From the NCBI GenBank assembly GCA_009937445.1, contig JAACFM010000008.1, forward strand, positions 1-48,781: DNA of 48,781 bases, in the 5' to 3' direction. How positions within the stretch are numbered: the first letter of the stretch is position 1; each line of letters starts with the position of its first letter. The notes beneath the pieces were generated by a model, which was not told where the DNA came from, made no database searches, and saw only the letters and a list, made by a program, of their open reading frames with translations. This document shows, in pieces, positions 16,078 to 24,208 of the stretch. This stretch comes from Gammaproteobacteria bacterium. Lineage in GTDB: Bacteria > Pseudomonadota > Gammaproteobacteria > Steroidobacterales > Woeseiaceae. A program made the position numbers and the translations under genes.

Positions 16078-18338
16078 GCGGCTCGACCGGTCAACAGTCG
16101 TGTCGGCAATAGTCGCAGCGCAGCAGGAACTAACAAAAGATCCGCCACCAGTGCAACGACAATGATCAGCGCGGTTATTCCGCCGATTTGGCGGCTCGGC
16201 ATGAAACTACCAAGCAGTAATACGGAAAAGCCAACCGTCAGTAACAATGAAGTTACGACAATTGGACGGCCGATGTCAGCCACGGCGCGATTAATAGCGA
16301 CCGCAATATCCGATGTATTACAAAGCTCGCGACTAATAGCGGTCATGAAGTGCACCGTATCGTCGACGACAATGCCCAGCGCGACCGCCGTAACCATGAC
16401 AGTGCCGGGATTCAGGGCGACACCGAAATACGCCATTGCGCCAAGCCCAACAAGCAGCGGAATCAGATTGGGGATCAACGACAGCAGACCGAGTGCCGCA
16501 GAGCGCATTAGCAGAAACATGAGAATTCCGATGACGAGCAGTGCAACGGAAAAGCTCTCAATCTGGCTGCGGATCACATAGTCCTGCATTTTTCCGACGA
16601 GCACCGCGTACCCGGTCATCCGTATCTGCAGCTCATCGTCAGCAAACTTATCTTGCAGCAGAGTTCGTATGGCGGGTGTCTGCTGGACGACATTTTGTGC
16701 TCGATCGACGGGAATGCGGGCAGAAATTCTTGCGCTTGAAAAATCTCCCTGAACCCAGTCATCCAGCTGTCCCTCCCTCTGAATGCTTTCGAGCATTGCA
16801 TCAGTCAAGAATTGCGATTGCGGCAGTGAGTATCCGTCGGCGCCCGCGTCACGGGCGATGCGTGTGGTCTCCTTTACTACACCGACTATCGAAATAGTCC
16901 GGGTAATGTCGGTGTTTTGCACAAGCCAGGTCTCGAAATCATCCAACCTCCTCAGCATGGCCGGTGAGTTCAGATTCCCCCTTGGCGCCGAAACCAAAAA
17001 CTCCATAGACAGGCTGCCACCGAAGGCTTTATCCACCTTTGCAGTCGCCGCACGATACGGGTCGTCCGCAGGAAACCAGGTGAGCGGATCAACCCCGACC
17101 GTGATTCGGGTTGCTGACCAGCTACAGGCTACGACCAGTAGTAGCGACACGGCTACAATCGTCTTTGGCCGCTGCGCTGACCACCCGGTTACGCGTATCA
17201 GCAGCGCCGTCAGTACACTGCTTGTGCTACCAGCCCTGTCCCGGTCTGCTGTTGGAATGATCAAAAGCAAGGTCGGGACCAATGTGAAGCTGATAACAAA
17301 CGCGGCGAAAACACCGATGGCTGCTACGACGCCGAACTGCCGTACCGGTGCAATATCACTGACCAAGAGTGCCAGCAAGCCGATCACGGTGGTTACCGTG
17401 GTAAAGAAACAAGGCCGTAACAATCGCAGCAGACTGTTGCGTACTGCACCGCGGCGATCTTGTCCCGCAGCAATTTGCTGGCGAAAACAGATAACCACAT
17501 GAATGGTATCTGCGACCCCCACAGCCAGAATTAATGGCATCAACATTGCCGACAGCATCGTCATTTGCCAATCCGCTACGCCCATAAAAGCGAAGCTCCA
17601 GACTACGGCTATGGTGACAACGGTGAGCGGTAGCAATGACAACCAGATACTACGCAACACAGCAAAGGTGAGCGCCAGGATAATAAGAACCATAACAGGT
17701 ACGAGAACACGCATATCCCTTTGGTTCTTGGCTTGTCCGGCCTTGCCGATTACCGGCGCGCCACTCAGGACAAAACTAACGCTTGTGTTGTCAGTTTCCC
17801 GTTCGGCAATGTCGTTGAGCGCTGCAACGAAGCGGCCCTTCACCTCAGCACTTTCACCAGTGCGGGCAAGATGGACAACAATAGCGGCACCGGTGCCATC
17901 CGATGAAACCAGCGTTCCGTTAAGAACCGGGCTGGCCATGACTGTTTCGCGAAACTGCGGGTCGAGAAAACCGTGTTCCAGTCGCGCTGCCAGCGCGGAG
18001 CGAGTGATTGAATTGACTCGATAGGTGTGTTCAAGCTCTGCTGCGGCGGTCGAAATTCGATCGACAACGGACAAACTGACTTTGTCGAATATGTCCTCGT
18101 GAAAGACACCGACAACCACAATCTGATCAGCCTGAAATTGTTGCGAAAACTGCTCATAAATAATGAGCTCCGGATCATCATCGGAAAACCACAGTTCGAG
18201 AGCATTGTCGAAGTGGACCTGTGAAACCGGCAATACGGCGGCGACGGTGAGCAGGCCTACGACCGCGGCCAAATAACGGCGCCGTTCAAGAATGAATGTG
18301 GTGATGTAGTCAGTCACCAGACACTGCGTTCCACACAT
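16074..18338 (-). CDS. MMPL/RND-superfamily exporter
   Basis: A 754-residue inner-membrane protein with the RND plan: one N-terminal helix, a large periplasmic loop, five to six helices, then the same again. The two helix blocks carry ILAVGVADTIHVVICFRQ and ALGIVVDDTVHFMTAISREL, the matching positions of the two repeats. The size and motifs fit the MMPL/HpnN-type branch, which moves lipids or hydrophobic molecules to the outer leaflet using the proton gradient, rather than the larger AcrB type. It is third in the minus-strand operon rSAM3-membrane protein-exporter (39-base gap upstream). I infer that it exports the product made by the surrounding enzymes. Confidence 0.85.
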   Translation of the reverse strand: MCGTQCLVTDYITTFILERRRYLAAVVGLLTVAAVLPVSQVHFDNALELWFSDDDPELIIYEQFSQQFQADQIVVVGVFHEDIFDKVSLSVVDRISTAAAELEHTYRVNSITRSALAARLEHGFLDPQFRETVMASPVLNGTLVSSDGTGAAIVVHLARTGESAEVKGRFVAALNDIAERETDNTSVSFVLSGAPVIGKAGQAKNQRDMRVLVPVMVLIILALTFAVLRSIWLSLLPLTVVTIAVVWSFAFMGVADWQMTMLSAMLMPLILAVGVADTIHVVICFRQQIAAGQDRRGAVRNSLLRLLRPCFFTTVTTVIGLLALLVSDIAPVRQFGVVAAIGVFAAFVISFTLVPTLLLIIPTADRDRAGSTSSVLTALLIRVTGWSAQRPKTIVAVSLLLVVACSWSATRITVGVDPLTWFPADDPYRAATAKVDKAFGGSLSMEFLVSAPRGNLNSPAMLRRLDDFETWLVQNTDITRTISIVGVVKETTRIARDAGADGYSLPQSQFLTDAMLESIQREGQLDDWVQGDFSSARISARIPVDRAQNVVQQTPAIRTLLQDKFADDELQIRMTGYAVLVGKMQDYVIRSQIESFSVALLVIGILMFLLMRSAALGLLSLIPNLIPLLVGLGAMAYFGVALNPGTVMVTAVALGIVVDDTVHFMTAISRELCNTSDIAVAINRAVADIGRPIVVTSLLLTVGFSVLLLGSFMPSRQIGGITALIIVVALVADLLLVPAALRLLPTRLLTGRAA

Positions 18339-18377
18339 CGTCCACCATCATCATTATTCCTCGGGCTCGACTATCCT

Positions 18378-19058
18378 CTATTTCCGCTTGATTTCATGTT
18401 TGTATGACGTGAGCCCCGACTCGCCATAGCGAATCCGGTGCACGGCAAGATATAGAATTGTTGGCACGGCGATGAGGGCGACACCGCCGGTCAGGCCAAT
18501 GCCCCAGTACAGTGCTGAACTGTGCTCCGTCAACAAAAGACTCTCTGCCGTCTTTACCATGGCGCCATGCACCGCACCCATACTGCCAAACAGGACAGGC
18601 GCATAATCAGTTACTGCCTCCTCGGCAGATGCGCCGTCCGCGATTCGCTTTGTGTAAATCGAAATAAAGCCCGATTTGATCGCGTAGGTTTCGTACCACC
18701 AGTTCCAGAAACCGAATACCGATCCGACAATAAAGGCGGCTGTCAGAACACTTCCGACACCGGTTTGATCGACCGGTATCAGGCGTAATGACAGATAGGC
18801 AAAAAGCCCTGTCGCCGTGCCAATTACAAAGCCATGATGCGGCCGTAGCCCCCTAATGGTCGGCCAGGTGTTCATTTCCCATAGCTGCAATCGCACAATG
18901 CCGATAATCACGAAAATGTAATAGGCAATGACCGGGACGAAGATCACCAATGCTGTAACTGCATGATCGCCGCCCAGGCGGCCTAACCACAGCCAATAGA
19001 CGAATGGAAAAACGAGCACAGGTACGACAAATTGATAAATCTGGTAGAAGCGATTCAT
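18378..19058 (-). CDS. Uncharacterised polytopic membrane protein
   Basis: A 226-residue protein with about six hydrophobic segments (for example VPVLVFPFVYWLWLG, ALVIFVPVIAYYIFVIIGI, GIGLTGGVALIAVPTILYLAV). I do not recognise the family. Its ATG overlaps the stop of rSAM3 (ATGA on the minus strand, 19055-19058), so it is translationally coupled to that radical SAM protein, and the exporter follows 39 bases downstream. A loop between helices has FGFWNWWYETYAIKSGF, rich in aromatic residues and suited to a membrane interface. It may be an accessory part of the exporter or an integral-membrane lipid enzyme; no catalytic motif is evident. Confidence 0.75.
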   Translation of the reverse strand: MNRFYQIYQFVVPVLVFPFVYWLWLGRLGGDHAVTALVIFVPVIAYYIFVIIGIVRLQLWEMNTWPTIRGLRPHHGFVIGTATGLFAYLSLRLIPVDQTGVGSVLTAAFIVGSVFGFWNWWYETYAIKSGFISIYTKRIADGASAEEAVTDYAPVLFGSMGAVHGAMVKTAESLLLTEHSSALYWGIGLTGGVALIAVPTILYLAVHRIRYGESGLTSYKHEIKRK

Positions 19059-20368
19059 TCTCCTGACCCGCCGAGCGCTCGTTTTTGTTTTCGATAGATT
19101 TCGCGGCGTGACACGAAATTGGAAAGCAAATACACGCCTGCGCGAAACGGTGTCCGGCTGTTGGTGCGGCGGTCACCGAGACGGATGCATATCGACTTGA
19201 ATGTGTTGAACTTTTCGCGAGCGGAAAAACATCCTTTGGTCAGCTCATCGGCCGTCATATTCAAGGGCTGCATCGTCGCATCGCCGTACTTGAAATCAGG
19301 ATCCAGCCACCAGCGATCATGCAACAGACGGCCCTCGCGCTGCATCTGATCGAATAATGGTGCGCCTGGAGTCGGTGTCAATGGATTGAAGTTGGCGAGT
19401 ATGAATTTGTGTCTGATCGCAAAATCAACAGCGGCGTCAAAACTCTCAACCGTGTCGTTGTCACAACCGAAAACAAATGTGCCATACAGCATTATTCCCG
19501 CGTTCTGAAAGACTTCGATTGCATCATCATAAGACTGCCACTTGACGTTCCAGCCCTTTTTGATTTCCTTAAGGCTGGCAGGGTCAAGAGACTCGATGCC
19601 TATCAACGCGCTGATACACCCGCTCTTTGCCATTAACTGAACCAGATCAGCGTCTCTTGCGACATCAATCGAAACCTGACAGGACCATTTTATATTCAGG
19701 GGGATCAGTGCCTCGAATAACGCTCTGGCCTTTTCAACATTAACAAAAATATTGTCGTCGACGAGAAAGATATGCTTGCGTCCGGACCGTCTAATGTCCT
19801 CAACGACATCCGCTACCGGGCGTTGCCGCAGGTTGTTTCCGTAGAACGCGCGGATCGAACAAAAAGAACAGTTAAATTTGCAACCCCGGCCGTATTGGAC
19901 CAAAGCCATTGGGGCGTATTTTTTTCCTTTGAAAATCGATCTGTCCGGAATGACGTTCGCAAGGTCCGGGAATTCGGCACTCTGATAAACCTTCGCCAAA
20001 CAATTGTTCTTCGCGTCTTCGAGGATTTGGCCCCAGACTCCTTCAGCATCGCCTTGTACTACTGCGTCCGCATGCTGCAAAGCTTCATCCGGCAAAAATG
20101 TCGGATGATAGCCACCAAACACGACCGGGATTCCGAGTTCGCGATACTGTGCCGCTATCTGATAGGCCCGCCGAGCGGTATAGGTCTCGACAGTCATTGC
20201 TACGAGGTCAGTTTCTGCGTCGATCGGTATTGGTTCCAGACGTTCGTCGTAAAAACTTGTTTCGACATTGTCAGGTGTCAGCGACTTTAGAATCGCAAAA
20301 CACAGCGGTTCCATCGCATCAGACGAACGGTCGTCGTACAAGTTTGGGCGGATGAACCTAACCTTCAT
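19055..20368 (-). CDS. Cobalamin-binding-type radical SAM protein (rSAM3)
   Basis: A 437-residue paralogue of rSAM2 and rSAM4. I chose the ATG at 20368, which opens MKVRFIRPN like the paralogues and has GGAG upstream, over a TTG start 39 bases earlier. The N-terminal B12-type domain has YDERLEPIPID, VETYTARRAYQIA and VVFGGYHPTF. The cluster motif is CKFNCSFC (Cys163, 167, 170); then come IFLVDDNIF, LTPTPGAPLFDQMQREG and the C-terminal WWLDPDFKYGDATM ... ADELTKGCFSAREKF. It is first of the three-gene minus-strand operon and is divergent from the PAP2 gene across a 113-base gap. A carbon-modifying reaction on a lipid is inferred from context. Confidence 0.87.
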   Translation of the reverse strand: MKVRFIRPNLYDDRSSDAMEPLCFAILKSLTPDNVETSFYDERLEPIPIDAETDLVAMTVETYTARRAYQIAAQYRELGIPVVFGGYHPTFLPDEALQHADAVVQGDAEGVWGQILEDAKNNCLAKVYQSAEFPDLANVIPDRSIFKGKKYAPMALVQYGRGCKFNCSFCSIRAFYGNNLRQRPVADVVEDIRRSGRKHIFLVDDNIFVNVEKARALFEALIPLNIKWSCQVSIDVARDADLVQLMAKSGCISALIGIESLDPASLKEIKKGWNVKWQSYDDAIEVFQNAGIMLYGTFVFGCDNDTVESFDAAVDFAIRHKFILANFNPLTPTPGAPLFDQMQREGRLLHDRWWLDPDFKYGDATMQPLNMTADELTKGCFSAREKFNTFKSICIRLGDRRTNSRTPFRAGVYLLSNFVSRREIYRKQKRALGGSGE

Positions 20369-20481
20369 GGGTATTGCGAGCTCCAGCGAATATGCCCCTC
20401 TCGACAAGCAGTTTAGCAGGCCATGATCGTTGATCAGGTAATCCTTGCAAATTCTTTAATGCTAGAGGCACTATCAAAAGC

Positions 20482-21111
20482 ATGCCGAAGCCATCCCCAT
20501 CTGCAATAAGCAGCAAGTGGAAAACCTATTTTTACTGGGTTTTCTGGATCAGCATTGCTTTTTTCACGGTTTATCCGCTGTGTAACTGGCTAACGTCAAA
20601 ACGTGACAGCACCTTTGACCTTTACCTTAGCTTTGAACTGCATGCTCCGTTTGTGCCCGAATTCATCTGGGCTTACTTGTCGTTGTACGTGTTGTTCATT
20701 ATTCCGCCGTTCTTTCTGGGCCGTTTACAACTGGAGATTCTTGGCAAACAGTTGCTTGCGGCAACGATATTGTCGGGAGTCGTTTTTCTGTTGTTTCCGG
20801 CGACCCTTGGCTTCGAGCGCAGCAGTCCATTAGACCCATTCTATAGTGCGCTTTTTGACAATCTTTTCGCGGTGGATTTGCCACACAATATGGTGCCCTC
20901 GCTCCACGTCGCCTTCAGTGCCTTGATTCTGCTCACTCTGGCAAAATACGTCGAGCACATTTCTGCCAAGGCCATTTTTCGGATATGGCTTGTGATAATC
21001 TGCGTGTCAACAATTCTCGTACATCAGCATCACATGCTCGACGTGGCCACGGGATTGTTAGTGGCCATACTTTTCAATCGTACTATCGGGAAAGGTGGAC
21101 ATCATGTGTAA
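20482..21111 (+). CDS. PAP2-superfamily membrane phosphatase
   Basis: A 209-residue inner-membrane protein with about six helices. The phosphatase motifs are NMVPSLHVAFS (PSxHxxF-type motif 2, proton-donor His) and HQHHMLDVATG (motif 3, nucleophile His with its Asp). A weak motif 1 may lie before them. The motif spacing recalls PAP2_3 and inositol-phosphorylceramide-synthase-like proteins, which remove phosphate from lipid phosphates or transfer head groups. The gene appears richer in A and T than its neighbours. It overlaps the next gene by 8 bases and is divergent from rSAM3. A role in removing a phosphate from a lipid intermediate of the cluster is inferred. Confidence 0.82.
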   Translation: MPKPSPSAISSKWKTYFYWVFWISIAFFTVYPLCNWLTSKRDSTFDLYLSFELHAPFVPEFIWAYLSLYVLFIIPPFFLGRLQLEILGKQLLAATILSGVVFLLFPATLGFERSSPLDPFYSALFDNLFAVDLPHNMVPSLHVAFSALILLTLAKYVEHISAKAIFRIWLVIICVSTILVHQHHMLDVATGLLVAILFNRTIGKGGHHV

Positions 21112-21700
21112 ACGTCTTTTCGCTATTTTGTTACTCATCAGCAGTCCTGTGCTCGCGGCACAAGAAGCCAATCACGCAATTCACGAAGAGTTACGCGGCG
21201 TGTTAAGTGGCATACAGGATGCGGTCAATGCTCAGGATTACGGCAGCATCGCGCCGTACTTTCATGAGAACCTCAGCATCACAACAATTAATCAGGAAGT
21301 CATTTCTACGCGCGCCGAGATAGAACCTTATTTCGACAAGTGGTTTGGCGAAGGCGGGTATCTGAAGACGCTCAGGATGTCACTTGATGCCGATGACCTC
21401 ACAGAATTTTACGCCGATACGACATTTGGCATCGTGCGCGGCTCTGGTGAGGAAGATTACGTGCTGTCTGACAGTCGTTCCTTCCCCATGAAGACTCGCT
21501 GGACCGCGACCGTCATCAAGGATACTGACGGGAAGTGGCGAATTTTGACGCTGCATATAGGCACCGATTTTCTTGACAATCCAATCCTGGCAGTCGCTGA
21601 AAACTCTACAAAATACTTCGCGATGGCCGGTGGCGCCGCGGGACTCGTGCTCGGACTACTGATTATGTTTTTGTGGGGTCGCAGCAGAAAGGCCGCGTAA
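21104..21700 (+). CDS. NTF2/SnoaL-like protein with signal peptide and C-terminal membrane anchor
   Basis: A 198-residue exported protein. The ATG at 21104 follows AAGGTGG and gives MCKRLFAILLLISSPVLAAQ, a clear signal peptide; an in-frame GTG nine bases earlier is less likely. The mature part looks like the NTF2-like cone fold: IQDAVNAQDYGSIAPYFHENLSITT, then ISTRAEIEPYFDKWF and KTRWTATVIKDTDGKWRILTLHIG. It ends with a glycine-rich membrane helix (AGGAAGLVLGLLIMFLWG) and RSRKAA. NTF2-like domains bind hydrophobic molecules or act as simple isomerases. An anchored periplasmic version fits lipid transfer or final processing. It starts inside the PAP2 gene and its stop abuts that of the opposing desaturase. 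Confidence 0.75.
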   Translation: MCKRLFAILLLISSPVLAAQEANHAIHEELRGVLSGIQDAVNAQDYGSIAPYFHENLSITTINQEVISTRAEIEPYFDKWFGEGGYLKTLRMSLDADDLTEFYADTTFGIVRGSGEEDYVLSDSRSFPMKTRWTATVIKDTDGKWRILTLHIGTDFLDNPILAVAENSTKYFAMAGGAAGLVLGLLIMFLWGRSRKAA

Positions 21701-22645
21701 TCAGGGGAATTTCAACGTAGCTGGCGCCCCCATGGGTGGCGCCGGTCGCGCACCGCCCCAAAGTCGAAAATAAATGCGCCAGAACGTTGGTTGAGGTTGC
21801 TCCGGGTCCACCAATTCGGGCAAATACACCCACGGTGCGCGTGGGTGGCAGTGGTGCGCCAGATGATAGTGGTAGTTCAGCGCCAGACCGCGCGTGAGCG
21901 GCAGCGCTTTGAGATTCCATGCACCGTGAATCACGTCGCGAGGACTCCAGGCATGGTCGACATATTGCAGCGCCGACCAATGCAGGGCAAAGGCCCAGTA
22001 GCATAAGAGCCAGCCCTGCCACGTCAGATCCAGAAGCAACCACAGGGCAACGTGATAGCTAAAGGCGTAAAGGCATTCAAACCAGATCTTCAATCCTGAA
22101 TGCTGTGCAATGTCGCGTATGTAGGGTTCGAAGCCCAGCTGGCGCGCAGGCCCCTCGATGAAGGCGCGTGAGGTATACAGCCAGGGCGCCACAAGATAGA
22201 TAAGGTTGCTTACAGGAATGCTGAACCAGTAAAAACCCAGAAGATTGCCGGCGTAGACCTGGAAATTACGCTGCGCCTTGGATTGGTTCGGCAAGTAGTA
22301 GTCGTATAGCTCTTCGTCGGTGCGATTTCGCCGATGATGTCCAAGATGTGCAATTTTCTGCAGCGTGAATGAGGTAGGCAATGCCGGTGAGCACAAGGTA
22401 CCGAAAATGTCATTGCGCGTGCGGTTGCTGGAGAAGACACCGTGAACGGCTTCGTGCATTAGCGAAAACGGCGTGTGATTGACCAGCGAAAATGCCCAGG
22501 CTGCTAACAATGCCCAGCCAATCGAACTGTGAGATGCAATCCACAAGAGTCCCCATGTCGCGGGAAGTGCGAGCATAAATATTGCGATATTGCGTTTCTC
22601 AGGTATCTCGTATGTTGCGTTGTCGGGCATAGCAAGCGCGCTCAT
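21701..22645 (-). CDS. Membrane fatty-acid desaturase/hydroxylase
   Basis: A 314-residue di-iron membrane enzyme. The three histidine boxes are present: MHEAVHG, HLGHHRRN and HYHLAHHCHP, separated by two pairs of hydrophobic helices. These ligate the two irons that activate oxygen for desaturation or hydroxylation of acyl chains. The ATG overlaps the stop of rSAM4 as ATGA on the minus strand (22642-22645), so it is coupled to the radical SAM gene; an internal ATG five codons later is less likely. The pairing suggests that the two enzymes act on the same acyl chain. Which bond or lipid is attacked cannot be read from the sequence. Confidence 0.87.
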   Translation of the reverse strand: MSALAMPDNATYEIPEKRNIAIFMLALPATWGLLWIASHSSIGWALLAAWAFSLVNHTPFSLMHEAVHGVFSSNRTRNDIFGTLCSPALPTSFTLQKIAHLGHHRRNRTDEELYDYYLPNQSKAQRNFQVYAGNLLGFYWFSIPVSNLIYLVAPWLYTSRAFIEGPARQLGFEPYIRDIAQHSGLKIWFECLYAFSYHVALWLLLDLTWQGWLLCYWAFALHWSALQYVDHAWSPRDVIHGAWNLKALPLTRGLALNYHYHLAHHCHPRAPWVYLPELVDPEQPQPTFWRIYFRLWGGARPAPPMGAPATLKFP

Positions 22646-23973
22646 TTCAGACCGAATCGCATACCGTGTTTTTGATACACCTCACTGCGGAAAATTGAGC
22701 TGTATTTCCAGTAAACGGCAACACGTTGCAGCGTACGCAAGTTCGTCTTGAGGTCGGAGAAGCGATGAAACATTGACGGAATGCTGTTGAATTTCTGGCG
22801 GGCAGCGTGACAGGCGTTTGTTAACTCATCCGGCGTCATATTCTTTGGCACAAAGGCCGCGTCATTAAAACGATAGTCGGGATGCAACCACCACTTGTCG
22901 TCGTATAGCAGTCTTCCTTGCTGGCGCAATTCCTCGTAATGCGGTGTTCCCGGATACGGCATGAGGATATTGAACGCGGCCAAGGTAAAACGATTCTCAA
23001 GAGCAAAATCGAGCGTTGCCATAATGGAATCATAGGTATCATTATCGTAGCCCAGCGTAAACGCGGCCCAGGTCTGCATACCGTTCGCTCGCAGCACTTT
23101 TATCTCGTGCTCGTAATTCGAGAACGCTGATATATTTGGCGACTTCTTCGTTTCCTTCAGGCTATCGAGCGTGATCGATTCAAATCCGGTGACATTGCCA
23201 AGACATCCGCTGTCGGCCATCAGCTTCATGAGGCCTTCATCTTTTGTTACGTCAAGACTTGCCTGACTGACCCAGCTTATGCGCATTGGAATCAATGCGT
23301 GACACAGTTCTTTCAGCGCCTTTGGGTGTGACGCAATATTATCGTCAACAAAAAAGAACAGTCGTCGGTCCTGTGCTTCAATCTCACGTAACACTTCATC
23401 TATCTGGCGAACATAATGGGTGCGGTCGAAATATTGAGTAACAGCGCAAAACTGGCAGGTAAATCGGCAACCACGAATATATTGCAGCAGGGTTACCGGC
23501 AAATAGCCTTTTCCCTTAAACAGATCTCTCCGTGGCAACACGCCACCAATTTGACCGATGCCCGGTGGACCGCGATAGACTTTTTGTAATTTGCGGCGAC
23601 GAGCATCCTCTACTACCTGTGCCCAGACAGTTTCTGCATCGCCAATGAAGATGCTGTCCGCATGCTCTTGGGCTTCTTCCGGAATGAGCGTCGGGTGCAT
23701 TCCGCCGAGAATGACCTGCACACCACGTTGGCGGTATTCCTCGGAAATTTCGTAGGAGCGGCGGGCGGTGTAACTCTCTACGGATATCGCAACCAGATCG
23801 GTCGGCTCGTCGAAAGGGATGGTTTCCATTCGATCGTCAAATAACTCGCATTCCACGTCCGGCGGCGTCATGCCAGCCAACACCGCGAGCATCAGCGGCT
23901 CCATGCGACCGTGATCAATGTATAGGCTATGTTCGCGCCGGCCTATATTTGGCTTGATGAAGGTGATCTTCAC
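22642..23973 (-). CDS. Cobalamin-binding-type radical SAM protein (rSAM4)
   Basis: A 443-residue paralogue of rSAM2 and rSAM3, opening MKITFIKPNIGRREH. The N-terminal B12-type domain shows FDDRMETIPFDE, ISVESYTARRSYEIS and VILGGMHPTL. The cluster motif is CRFTCQFC (Cys169, 173, 176), followed by FFFVDDNIA, LMPYPGTPHYEELRQQG and the C-terminal WWLHPDYRFNDAAF ... TPDELTNACHAARQKF. It is first of a two-gene operon with the desaturase, whose start overlaps its stop. As in the other three, DxHxxG is absent, as is usual for HpnP/BchE-type proteins, which can still use cobalamin. Confidence 0.88.
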   Translation of the reverse strand: MKITFIKPNIGRREHSLYIDHGRMEPLMLAVLAGMTPPDVECELFDDRMETIPFDEPTDLVAISVESYTARRSYEISEEYRQRGVQVILGGMHPTLIPEEAQEHADSIFIGDAETVWAQVVEDARRRKLQKVYRGPPGIGQIGGVLPRRDLFKGKGYLPVTLLQYIRGCRFTCQFCAVTQYFDRTHYVRQIDEVLREIEAQDRRLFFFVDDNIASHPKALKELCHALIPMRISWVSQASLDVTKDEGLMKLMADSGCLGNVTGFESITLDSLKETKKSPNISAFSNYEHEIKVLRANGMQTWAAFTLGYDNDTYDSIMATLDFALENRFTLAAFNILMPYPGTPHYEELRQQGRLLYDDKWWLHPDYRFNDAAFVPKNMTPDELTNACHAARQKFNSIPSMFHRFSDLKTNLRTLQRVAVYWKYSSIFRSEVYQKHGMRFGLK

Positions 23974-24140
23974 GTCGTTGCCCTCGGTACAAGGCGTAGG
24001 GCCCCACCCTAGCGTGCATCATGGACAGACATCAAGTCGTATCAGTCGGATTATCCATCCGCGAAATCCAGACCGCCCAGGCGTTCGCCCAGAACGAACT
24101 TTTGCGATGCTCTGAAGTCTCATATTCGGGACTCCAATTG

Positions 24141-24169
24141 TTTCAGTCGCGCGATTATGGCTTTACAAT
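24141..24169 (+). promoter_or_regulatory. Possible sigma-70 promoter for S41 peptidase gene
   Basis: TTTCAG (24141-24146) and TACAAT (24164-24169) are 17 bases apart, 40 bases before the ATG of the S41 peptidase gene. The -10 matches well and the -35 poorly. Confidence 0.35.
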
Positions 24170-24208
24170 AGGAGCTTGATTAAACGCACACATGGAAGTT
24201 GAGAAATC

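Noticed and set aside
9897-23973. Hopanoid biosynthesis cluster
   Set aside because: HpnP-like and HpnN-like proteins are present, but squalene synthase, squalene-hopene cyclase and HpnH-type genes are not in the window.
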